Assembly: GCA_002938075.1 (NCBI GenBank)
Contig: PTLK01000082.1
Location: 1-7,821 of the forward strand
Direction of reading: 5' to 3'
Source: Alphaproteobacteria bacterium MarineAlpha3_Bin3
Lineage (GTDB): Bacteria; Pseudomonadota; Alphaproteobacteria; Rhodospirillales; Casp-alpha2
DNA: 7,821 nt
In this document: in pieces, positions 1-6,551 of the stretch
Layout: each line of letters begins with the position of its first letter
Position numbering within the stretch: the first letter of the stretch is position 1
The notes under the pieces: generated by a model
The model's database searches: none
What the model was told of the DNA's origin: nothing
The model's input: only the letters and a program-made list of their open reading frames with translations
Made by a program: the position numbers and the translations under genes

Positions 1-1918
1 GTTTACGGCCCCGCCGCCGTCCCCCGCGGCGGCCACGGCGGCGGCGCTTGGCGTGGGTGGGTGGCGCCACTTGGTCAGACTCCGGCCTAGACTCGGCGGC
101 TTTTTCGGCGACCGGCTCTTCAGGGGCGTCTTCCGGGGGCTCGGCCGTTTTGGCTTCGTCCGCCACGCTCACGGTGGTATCCTCGCCATGCCGGTGGCGC
201 CGGGAACGGCGCCGCCGACTGCCGCCTTCCCCCGGGGCATCCCTGCCGCCGGTGCCGGCCGCCTCGCCTCTGCCTAGGCCCTTGCCGCCATCGACCCGTT
301 CGATCCGGTAATCGGGCGGGATCAGGGTGTCATCGGTCTCCAGGGTCACCGCCAACTGGTATTTGTTTTCGAGGTCCGCCAGGGCCGGGTGCTGGTTATT
401 GAGGATGTAAAGGGCCACGGACGAGGGGATGGCGACGTTTATCGCCTTCGAGCGTTTCTGCATTCCTTCTTCTTCGAGGGCGCGGAGAAGATGAAGCGCC
501 GCCGAATCCGTAGACCGGCGAATGCCCGTTCCTTCACAGTAGGGGCAGGGTTCGGAACTGGTTTCGATCAGGCTCGGGCGCAGCCGTTGGCGGGAAAGTT
601 CCAACAGCCCGAAGGGGCTGATGCGGCCGATCTGGATGCGGGCGCGGTCGGAACCCATAACGTCCTTGATCCGGCGTTCCACCTTGACCTGGTTTCGGTG
701 GATTTCCATGTCGATGAAGTCGATGACGATCAGGCCGGCTAGGTCCCGGAGCTTCAGCTGCCGGGCGATTTCGTCGGCCGCCTCGAGGTTGGTTTTCAAG
801 GCCGTTTCCTCGATGTTGCGGCCCCGGGTGGCGCGGCCCGAATTGACGTCGATGGACACCAGCGCCTCGGTCGGATTGATGACGATATAACCACCTGACT
901 TCAACTGTACGGTGGGGGAGTGCATGCCGTCCAACTGGCCTTCCACCGAAAAATGCTGGAACAGTTGCTTGTTGGTTTCCTTGAAGGGCTGCACCCGTTT
1001 TGTATGGCTGGGGATCAGCATCTTCATGAAATCCTTAGCGAGGCGGTAGCCGGCTTCGCCTTCGATGATGATTTCATCGATGTCCTTGTCGTAAAGGTCC
1101 CGGATCGAGCGCTTGATCAAATTGCCTTCCTCGTGGACCAGGCAAGGGGCCATGGATTCCAGGGTGACGTCGCGAACCGAGCTCCACACCCGCATCAGGT
1201 ATTCGTAATCGCGCTTGATTTCGGCTTTTGTTCGCTTCTGCCCGGCGGTCCGCACGATCACCGCCATCCCCTTGGGAATGCCGAGGCCGCCGAGGATCGT
1301 TTTCAGACGTTTGCGGTCGGTGCCGGTGCTGATCTTGCGGGAAATGCCGCCGCCCCTGGCGGTGTTGGGCATTAACACGCAATACCGCCCGGCCAGCGAC
1401 AAATACGTCGTCAACGCGGCGCCCTTGGTGCCCCGTTCTTCCTTGACGACCTGCACCAGCAGGATCTGACGGCGCTTGATGACTTCCTGGATTTTATATC
1501 TGCGCCTGAGCGTCGCCGGGCGGCGGGCCTCGACCTCCTCGGAATCGTCGCCGCCCAGGGTCTCGACGCCGGCGGCGTCGGAATCCTCGCCGCCGCCGTC
1601 CAGGGCCTTGGCCTCGGCCTCAGTCTCCGCCGCCTGCTGTTCGGCCAGCAGTTTTTCGCGGTCGGCGACCGGAATTTGATAGTAATCGGGATGGATTTCG
1701 CTGAACGCCAGGAACCCGTGGCGGTTACCGCCGTAATCGACAAACGCCGCCTGTAGGGACGGTTCGACCCGGGTTACCTTCGCAAGATAGATGTTGCCTC
1801 TTAGCTGCCTTCGGGATTCAACCTCAACGTCGAAATTTTCCAGATGGTTTCCGATAACGATCGCTACCCGGGTCTCTTCCGGATGCGATGCGTCGATAAG
1901 CATTCTTTTGGTAGGCAT
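1..1918 (-). CDS. rne: Ribonuclease E, N-terminal 639 residues (3' end beyond the left edge)
   Basis: RNase E is the endonuclease that starts bulk mRNA decay and processes rRNA and tRNA precursors, often as a degradosome scaffold. I translated the minus strand from the ATG at 1918-1916; it is open to the window edge. The start MPTKRMLID and the following S1 RNA-binding domain (about residues 35-155, with RGNIYLAKVTRVEPSLQAAF) are typical of the alphaproteobacterial enzyme. The catalytic site is intact: SIDVNSG gives D357 and N359, and LIVIDFIDM gives D400. These keep the spacing of E. coli D303, N305 and D346. The zinc-link CPYC is at C458-C461, again at the E. coli distance. An acidic, Ala/Gly-rich insert (about residues 90-140) interrupts the S1 domain. 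The last 16 visible residues are 10 Arg, 4 Gly and 2 Lys, the start of the disordered RNA-binding tail. A GGAG lies 11 nt upstream of the ATG. The presence of the S1 insert and long tail favours RNase E over RNase G. Confidence 0.96.
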   Translation of the reverse strand, partial: MPTKRMLIDASHPEETRVAIVIGNHLENFDVEVESRRQLRGNIYLAKVTRVEPSLQAAFVDYGGNRHGFLAFSEIHPDYYQIPVADREKLLAEQQAAETEAEAKALDGGGEDSDAAGVETLGGDDSEEVEARRPATLRRRYKIQEVIKRRQILLVQVVKEERGTKGAALTTYLSLAGRYCVLMPNTARGGGISRKISTGTDRKRLKTILGGLGIPKGMAVIVRTAGQKRTKAEIKRDYEYLMRVWSSVRDVTLESMAPCLVHEEGNLIKRSIRDLYDKDIDEIIIEGEAGYRLAKDFMKMLIPSHTKRVQPFKETNKQLFQHFSVEGQLDGMHSPTVQLKSGGYIVINPTEALVSIDVNSGRATRGRNIEETALKTNLEAADEIARQLKLRDLAGLIVIDFIDMEIHRNQVKVERRIKDVMGSDRARIQIGRISPFGLLELSRQRLRPSLIETSSEPCPYCEGTGIRRSTDSAALHLLRALEEEGMQKRSKAINVAIPSSVALYILNNQHPALADLENKYQLAVTLETDDTLIPPDYRIERVDGGKGLGRGEAAGTGGRDAPGEGGSRRRRSRRHRHGEDTTVSVADEAKTAEPPEDAPEEPVAEKAAESRPESDQVAPPTHAKRRRRGRRGGRRRGRK

Positions 1919-1929
1919 TAAATTTTAAA

Positions 1930-1986
1930 CTCCGATGCACAATTTGCCCGGAACCCGGCCCCCAAGAGGGAGAGGCATCGGGCAAA
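1930..1986 (-). promoter_or_regulatory. Structured rne leader with two mutually exclusive helices next to the ribosome binding site
   Basis: Read on the minus strand, the RNA just upstream of the rne ATG can form an 8-bp perfect helix (TTTGCCCG at 1986-1979 with CGGGCAAA at 1950-1943). It can instead form a 7-bp perfect helix (CCGATGC at 1981-1975 with GCATCGG at 1938-1932). The two share 1979-1981, so they cannot form together. The second covers the first two G of the GGAG Shine-Dalgarno (1933-1930); the first leaves it free. The pairing is seen directly. A regulatory role is inference; it is known that E. coli rne is autoregulated through a hairpin in its own leader. Confidence 0.4.
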
Positions 1987-2107
1987 AAGGTGCGTGTTTT
2001 AGAAACGCCGGTGGCGCCTGCGAACGGTCCCGTCGCCATCAGGGGCGGGGGTGTCTGTGAATAAGCTCGCGCTGCTCTATCCGGCATGAAAAAAGACCAT
2101 ATTTTAT

Positions 2108-2122
2108 GAGGGGTGGCCCCTC
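2108..2122. other. Short perfect hairpin in the rne/amidase intergenic region
   Basis: GAGGGG (2108-2113) and CCCCTC (2117-2122) form a 6-bp perfect stem around a 3-nt loop. No T-run follows on either strand, so it is not an obvious terminator. If rne is transcribed from the promoter proposed near 2300, this hairpin is in its 5' leader. An 8-bp palindrome GAACGTTC (2123-2130) follows directly. Confidence 0.35.
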
Positions 2123-2161
2123 GAACGTTCCGTATATAAGCCCGGACAAAATAAATTACCA

Positions 2162-2185
2162 GGTGCGGGAACCCGATCCCGCGCC
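2162..2185. other. 9-bp hairpin in the rne/amidase intergenic region
   Basis: GGTGCGGGA (2162-2170) pairs with TCCCGCGCC (2177-2185) around a 6-nt loop. On the plus strand this is nine pairs including one G-T wobble. On the minus-strand RNA the same position becomes an A-C mismatch, so the structure is somewhat better on the plus strand. There is no T-run. The function is unknown. Confidence 0.3.
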
Positions 2186-2278
2186 CGGGCTGATCAGTTT
2201 ATGGGGGAAAACGGCTCGGGACGGCAAAAACAGCGATAAAGGAAACCTGTCCGGCTGACGGCCTCTCCCCACGATGTT

Positions 2279-2307
2279 AACATAACGGTAGGACTTTGGT
2301 TCGACAA
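2279..2307 (-). promoter_or_regulatory. Candidate rne promoter
   Basis: On the minus strand, TTGTCG (2307-2302) and TATGTT (2284-2279) are separated by 17 nt and each match 4 of 6 bases of the sigma70 -35 and -10 consensus. Transcription from here would start near 2272 and give rne a leader of roughly 350 nt, comparable in kind to the long rne leader of E. coli. It is a pattern match only. The rest of 1919-2422 (about 500 bp) shows no convincing gene: the short minus-strand frames there lack coding character. Confidence 0.3.
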
Positions 2308-2422
2308 TCGTCTTATTGCCGTTACCGGGGCAAACGGTCGCCGGGGCCGGGATAGCGGGAAGGAAATTTGTTGCAGTCCTTCGGCCCCTGTAATAAGTCC
2401 TGTATTTGGGGGTAACTTGCTG

Positions 2423-3814
2423 GTGTTACACAAAATGTGGGGTCTCGGTCGGGTTTTCCGTTGGCCGCTGGTGGCCTTGTCGTTGACCGCCGGGTTCGCC
2501 GGCCCGGGGCCGGCCGTGGCCGCCGAATCGGTGGTTACCGACATCCGTGTTGCCGACCATGGCGGGGCCACGCGGGTGGTTTTCGAGTTGACCCGGAAAG
2601 TGGCGTTCAGCGCCTTTACCCTCGGCAATCCCGCCCGCGTGGTCCTCGACTTGCCGGAAGTAGGCTGGCGGCTGCCGGCGCGGCCGCTGCCGGGCGCTAC
2701 CGGCGTTTTCGAGAAACTGCGCTACGGCCTCTACAAGCCCGGCAATTCCCGGGTCGTCCTCGATATCCGCACGCCGGCGGCGATCACCCAGGCTTTTATC
2801 CTCGAACCGCAAGGGGGAAAGGGGTTCCGGGTGGTCATCGATCTGACGCCGACGACCGCGCAAGCGTTCCTGCGCAATGCCGGCAAGGCGCCCGTCCGGG
2901 TGACCGCCAGCCGCCCATCACCACCGTCCCCGCCGCCCCCTGTCGCTACGTCGCCGAAGAAGAAAATGGTCCTGGTCAAGGGGCCAGACCCCGTTGCCGC
3001 CCCCGCCACCCTCACTGCCTCGGGGCCGAAGGCACCCCGGTCCGGATTGCAGCCGCCCCGACAACAGGCGACACCTTTCCGTTTGGCACCGCGCAAGCCG
3101 GAACCGAAACATCGCGACAAGAAACACGTCGTCGTCATCGATCCCGGCCACGGCGGTGCCGATCCCGGCACCATCGGAATCTCCGGCATCTACGAGAAGC
3201 ATCTGACGTTGTCGATGGCCCGCGAACTCAAGAAACGTCTGGAAAGGACGGGCCGTTTCAAGGCCCTGCTGACCCGCGACAGGGACATCTTCATCCGCCT
3301 GCGCGACCGGGTGCAGATGGCCCGCGACGCCAAGGCCGAGCTGTTCATTTCCATTCACGCCGACAGCGTCCGCAACAAAAAAATCAAGGGCTCCGCGGTC
3401 TACACCCTTTCGGAAAAGGCCTCGGACGGGGAGGCCCAGGAATTGGCGGAGAAGGAAAACAAGGCCGACCTCATCGCCGGCGTCGATCTGACCCACGAGA
3501 CGCCCGAGGTGACCAGCATCCTGATCGACCTGGCGCAGCGGGAATCGATGAACCAATCGGCCCGTTTCGCCGCCGCCCTGGTTAAGGAGCTCAGGCGCCA
3601 CACCAAGGTTCTCCGAAACAGCCACCGATTCGCCGGATTTGCCGTCCTCAAGGCTCCGGACGTCCCCTCGGTGCTGTTCGAGATGGGGTTTTTGTCCAAC
3701 CCCGCCGACGAGCGCGCCTTGCGTTCGCGCAAATACCGCTCCCGCCTTGCGGCCACGGTAGTCCGGTCCGCGGAGGCCTATTTCGCCCGCATCGAGGAAG
3801 CGACGCGCAAATAG
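2423..3814 (+). CDS. amiC: Periplasmic N-acetylmuramoyl-L-alanine amidase, AmiC type (AMIN plus Amidase_3)
   Basis: This zinc amidase cleaves the bond between N-acetylmuramic acid and L-alanine in peptidoglycan, mainly to split the septum. A signal peptide (hydrophobic WPLVALSLTAGFAG, cleavage about AVA|AE at residue 33) leads to an AMIN domain (about 36-140), which targets such enzymes to the envelope. A Pro-rich linker (about 160-235) and an Amidase_3 catalytic domain (about 237-455) follow. Zinc ligands are seen as H243 (DPGHGG), E258 (GIYEKHLTL) and H312 (FISIHAD); E420 in VLFEMGFLSN is the catalytic glutamate. The segment rich in Glu/Lys between H312 and E420 matches the regulatory helix that blocks the site until an EnvC/NlpD-type activator binds. 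Start choice: GTG 2423 has GGGGG 10 nt upstream. TTG 2417 (the longest frame) and ATG 2435 (no clear ribosome site, but still a full signal peptide) are alternatives. An intrinsic terminator follows at once, so it is probably monocistronic. Confidence 0.95.
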   Translation: MLHKMWGLGRVFRWPLVALSLTAGFAGPGPAVAAESVVTDIRVADHGGATRVVFELTRKVAFSAFTLGNPARVVLDLPEVGWRLPARPLPGATGVFEKLRYGLYKPGNSRVVLDIRTPAAITQAFILEPQGGKGFRVVIDLTPTTAQAFLRNAGKAPVRVTASRPSPPSPPPPVATSPKKKMVLVKGPDPVAAPATLTASGPKAPRSGLQPPRQQATPFRLAPRKPEPKHRDKKHVVVIDPGHGGADPGTIGISGIYEKHLTLSMARELKKRLERTGRFKALLTRDRDIFIRLRDRVQMARDAKAELFISIHADSVRNKKIKGSAVYTLSEKASDGEAQELAEKENKADLIAGVDLTHETPEVTSILIDLAQRESMNQSARFAAALVKELRRHTKVLRNSHRFAGFAVLKAPDVPSVLFEMGFLSNPADERALRSRKYRSRLAATVVRSAEAYFARIEEATRK

Positions 3815-3838
3815 GCGGCCATACGGTCGCCATATTTT
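3814..3838 (+). terminator. Intrinsic terminator of the amidase gene
   Basis: GGCGGCC (3814-3820) and GGTCGCC (3825-3831) form a 7-bp stem with one G-U pair and the 4-nt loop ATAC, followed by ATATTTT. The stem begins on the last G of the amidase TAG stop, so termination is immediate. This separates the amidase transcript from that of PBP1a. Confidence 0.6.
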
Positions 3839-3856
3839 CCCCCTTTAGTGACTCGA

Positions 3857-3883
3857 ACGTGTCCGGCGGACATGTGGTATGAT
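3857..3883 (+). promoter_or_regulatory. Candidate extended -10 promoter of PBP1a with an overlapping inverted repeat
   Basis: TGGTATGAT (3875-3883) fits the extended -10 form TGnTATAAT with one mismatch, and there is no good -35. It lies about 78 nt before the chosen PBP1a start. Just upstream, and touching its TG, is the inverted repeat ACGTGTCC-GGC-GGACATGT (3857-3875), in which 7 of 8 arm positions pair. A repressor or activator bound there would sit in the -12 to -35 zone. Both parts are sequence patterns without functional proof. Confidence 0.4.
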
Positions 3884-3960
3884 GGTCCCCGGGCTTGGTG
3901 CCGCCGTTTGTTGCCGCCATCAGGACCGAAGGACCCGGACCGAAACGGCCTTGGGATTCC

Positions 3961-6399
3961 ATGTTTAGAGCGTTTCTGACCCTATTGGGAATTTTGTTCA
4001 TCTTCGCGCTGGCCGGCACCGGTGGGATGCTGTTCATTTTCCACAATTACGGCCGCGACCTTCCCGAATACCAGCAGCTCGCCGATTATGAGCCGCCGGT
4101 CATGACCCGGGTTTACGCCGGCGACGGCCGGCTGTTGGCCGAATACGCGGTCGAGAAACGGGTCTTCGTGCCGATCAAGGCGATGCCACGGCGCGTGGTG
4201 CAGGCGTTCCTGGCCGCCGAGGACAAGAACTTCTACATCCACCCGGGCGTCGATGTGCTGAGCGTCCTCCGCGCGGCGTTTATCAACGTCAAGAATATCG
4301 GCACCTCGAAGCGCCCGGTCGGCGCCTCGACCATCACCCAACAGGTGGCAAAGAACTTCCTGCTTACCAACGAGCTGTCGTGGCGCCGAAAGATCCAGGA
4401 GGCGATCCTGGCCTTCCGCATCGAACGCGCCCTTTCCAAGGATCGCATCCTGGAGCTCTATATGAACCAGATCTACCTCGGCTTCGGGTCTTATGGCGTC
4501 GCCGCGGCGGCGCTCAATTACTTCGACAAATCGATGGACGACCTGACCATCGCCGAGGCGGCGTTCCTGGCCGCCCTGCCGAAGGCGCCCAACAACTACA
4601 ACCCGGTCAACAAGCCGCAGGCCGCCAAGGCCCGGCGCGATTGGGTGATCGGGCGGTTGCTGGCCGAAGGCTACATCGACGAGACGCAGGCAGCGAAGGC
4701 CGAACAGGCGGAACTCAGGGTCCGCCGGCGCTCGGCCACCGAATACGTGACCGCCGAATATTTCGCTGAGGAGGTGCGCCGCCAACTGGTACGGCAATTC
4801 GGCGAGGAGGAGCTGTACAAGGGCGGGCTGTCGGTGCGCACCACCGTCGATCCCGCCCTCCAGGCGATCGCCGACAGGCTGCTCCGAGAAGGACTCGAGG
4901 CTTACGACCGCCGCCACGGCTGGCGCGGGCCGATCGCGCGGCTGGCCGAGGGCACGCGGCTCGATATTGCCGGCGACTGGCGGCGCGAACTGTTCAACGC
5001 CGCCCCGGTCAAGGGGCTGGGCAAGCATCGGCTGGCGGTCGTCATCGGCCTCGACATCGACGGCGCCGTGATCGGCCTTGGAAACGGCACCACGGGGCGC
5101 ATTCCGCTGGCCGAAATGAAATGGGCAAAACCTTGGAAAAAGGGCCAGAAGCGCGGCCCCAAGGTAACAAACCCGGCCGACGTGCTCGCCCCCGGCGACG
5201 TCATCGCCGTCGATCCGGTGACCGCCAACGCCAAGGGCAAGCCGGTTGCCAAGGGAACCTACGGCCTGCGTCAGTTGCCCGACATCGAAGGCGCCCTGGT
5301 CGCGCTGGACCCCCACACCGGCCGGATCCTGGCCATGGCCGGCGGCTATGCCTACGAACGCAGCCAGTTCAACCGCGTCACCCAGGCCATGCGGCAGCCG
5401 GGCTCGGCGTTCAAGCCTTTCGTTTATCTGGCCGCCATGGACGCCGGGTATACGCCGTCGACCCTGATCCTGGACGCGCCCTTCGTCATCGACCAGGGGC
5501 CGGGATTGCCGAAATGGCGGCCCGCCAACTACATGAAAAAATTCTACGGCCCGTCGACCATGCGCTTAGGGGTCGAAAAATCGCGCAACCTGATGACCGT
5601 GCGCCTGGCGCAGACCATCGGCATGGAGAGGGTTGCCGAATACGCCGAACGCTTCGGCATCGTCGACACCATGCCGCGCACACTGTCCATGGCGCTGGGC
5701 GCCGGGGAGACGACGCTGCTCAGGCTGACCACGGCCTATGCGATGCTGGTCAACGGCGGCAAGCGCATCACCCCGACCCTCGTTGACCGCATCCAGGACC
5801 GCCACGGCGAAACCATCTTCCGCCATGACCGGCGCAACTGCCCCCACTGCCGGGCCACCTACTGGACCCGCCAGCCGGTGCCGGAGATCGCCGATACCCG
5901 CCCCCCGGTGACCGAGCCGGGCAGCGCCTATCAGGTGGTGACCATGCTCCAGGGCGTCATCAAGAGGGGCACCGGAAGACGAGTCCGGGCGGTCGGCAAA
6001 CCCTTGGCCGGCAAGACCGGGACCACCAACAGGGAATTGGACACCTGGTTCATCGGTTTTACGCCCGATCTGGCGGTCGGCGTTTTCATCGGCTTCGACA
6101 AACCGAAGCCGCTCGGCCGCCACGAAACCGGCTCCAGCGTCGCCGCGCCGGTGTTCCGCGACTTCATGGCGGCGGCGTTGAAGGACAAAGCCGCGATTCC
6201 GTTCCGCATCCCGCCGGGCATCCGCCTGGTGCGGGTCAACGTTTCCACCGGCCAATTGGCGCGCCCGGGGGACAAAGACGTCATCCTCGAAGCCTTCAAG
6301 CCGGGTACCATCCCTTCCGGGCGCTCGGAAGTCCTGGAAGGGCAAAGCTGGTCCGGCGGCGACCGCCAGCCGGTGACCGGCACCGGCGGGCTTTACTGA
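3961..6399 (+). CDS. mrcA: Penicillin-binding protein 1A, bifunctional glycosyltransferase/transpeptidase
   Basis: Class A PBPs polymerise lipid II into glycan strands and cross-link their stem peptides on the periplasmic face of the inner membrane. The 812-residue product has one N-terminal membrane anchor (about residues 5-27). A GT51 glycosyltransferase domain follows, with catalytic E87 in AEDKNFYIHPG and the GASTITQQ motif at 121-128. Next is an OB-like domain inserted before the transpeptidase (about 355-430). The penicillin-binding domain has S482 in SAFK, SRN at 541-543 and KTGTT at 685-689. All catalytic motifs are intact and the length is normal for alphaproteobacterial PBP1a. I chose ATG 3961 because the family starts at MFR followed by the membrane helix; the frame is open back to TTG 3895, but the extra 22 residues look unlike family sequence. 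The ribosome site is weak (GGGA, spacer 4). A CPHC pair (C627-C630) sits late in the transpeptidase domain. The usual downstream neighbour prfB is displaced by the TPR gene. Confidence 0.96.
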   Translation: MFRAFLTLLGILFIFALAGTGGMLFIFHNYGRDLPEYQQLADYEPPVMTRVYAGDGRLLAEYAVEKRVFVPIKAMPRRVVQAFLAAEDKNFYIHPGVDVLSVLRAAFINVKNIGTSKRPVGASTITQQVAKNFLLTNELSWRRKIQEAILAFRIERALSKDRILELYMNQIYLGFGSYGVAAAALNYFDKSMDDLTIAEAAFLAALPKAPNNYNPVNKPQAAKARRDWVIGRLLAEGYIDETQAAKAEQAELRVRRRSATEYVTAEYFAEEVRRQLVRQFGEEELYKGGLSVRTTVDPALQAIADRLLREGLEAYDRRHGWRGPIARLAEGTRLDIAGDWRRELFNAAPVKGLGKHRLAVVIGLDIDGAVIGLGNGTTGRIPLAEMKWAKPWKKGQKRGPKVTNPADVLAPGDVIAVDPVTANAKGKPVAKGTYGLRQLPDIEGALVALDPHTGRILAMAGGYAYERSQFNRVTQAMRQPGSAFKPFVYLAAMDAGYTPSTLILDAPFVIDQGPGLPKWRPANYMKKFYGPSTMRLGVEKSRNLMTVRLAQTIGMERVAEYAERFGIVDTMPRTLSMALGAGETTLLRLTTAYAMLVNGGKRITPTLVDRIQDRHGETIFRHDRRNCPHCRATYWTRQPVPEIADTRPPVTEPGSAYQVVTMLQGVIKRGTGRRVRAVGKPLAGKTGTTNRELDTWFIGFTPDLAVGVFIGFDKPKPLGRHETGSSVAAPVFRDFMAAALKDKAAIPFRIPPGIRLVRVNVSTGQLARPGDKDVILEAFKPGTIPSGRSEVLEGQSWSGGDRQPVTGTGGLY

Positions 6400-6454
6400 G
6401 CGCCCAACAGAACCCCAGAGAGCCGGCGTTCCCGGCGGCTGGATTCCCACGGTA

Positions 6455-6506
6455 GGCATCGGTGGGCATCGGTCGGCATTCGGTGGTCATTGGGTGGCTG
6501 ACGGGT
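6455..6506. repeat. Degenerate short tandem repeat, 10-11 bp unit
   Basis: About five units of GGCATCGGTG type run head to tail: two at 6455-6474 are identical except for the last base, the third (6475-6484) changes one base, and two more (6485-6506) are 11 bp and more decayed. A related motif recurs at 6547-6563, across the stop codon of the TPR gene. The unit length is close to one DNA helical turn. The rest of this convergent gap holds only a weak 5-bp hairpin followed by TTTT (6522-6537), not a convincing terminator. Confidence 0.6.
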
Positions 6507-6551
6507 CGGTGTTTTCTCTGTATTACTCTGTAATTTTGGCGGTTTTCGGTG

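Noticed and set aside
48..890. Several plus-strand frames of 70-120 codons at the left end
   Set aside because: They lie antisense to RNase E, whose minus-strand frame I translated without a break from 1918 to the window edge.
1991..2008. Possible attenuator hairpin before the T-run in the rne leader
   Set aside because: On the minus-strand RNA the stem has a C-A mismatch near its base and is separated from the T-run, so it is too weak to claim.
2194..2628. 144-codon minus-strand frame spanning the rne/amidase gap and the amidase start
   Set aside because: No ribosome site or domain, and it overlaps the amidase signal peptide and AMIN region.
2437..3585. 382-codon plus-strand frame overlapping the amidase
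   Set aside because: It is a +2 frame shadow of the amidase, Arg/Pro/Gly-rich with no domain.
3982..5316. 444-codon minus-strand frame inside PBP1a
   Set aside because: Antisense shadow of a gene with all catalytic motifs intact; composition is typical of reversed high-G+C coding sequence.
6421..6440. Possible terminator after PBP1a (AGCCG...CGGCT)
   Set aside because: Only a 5-bp stem with competing pairings and no T-run on either strand.
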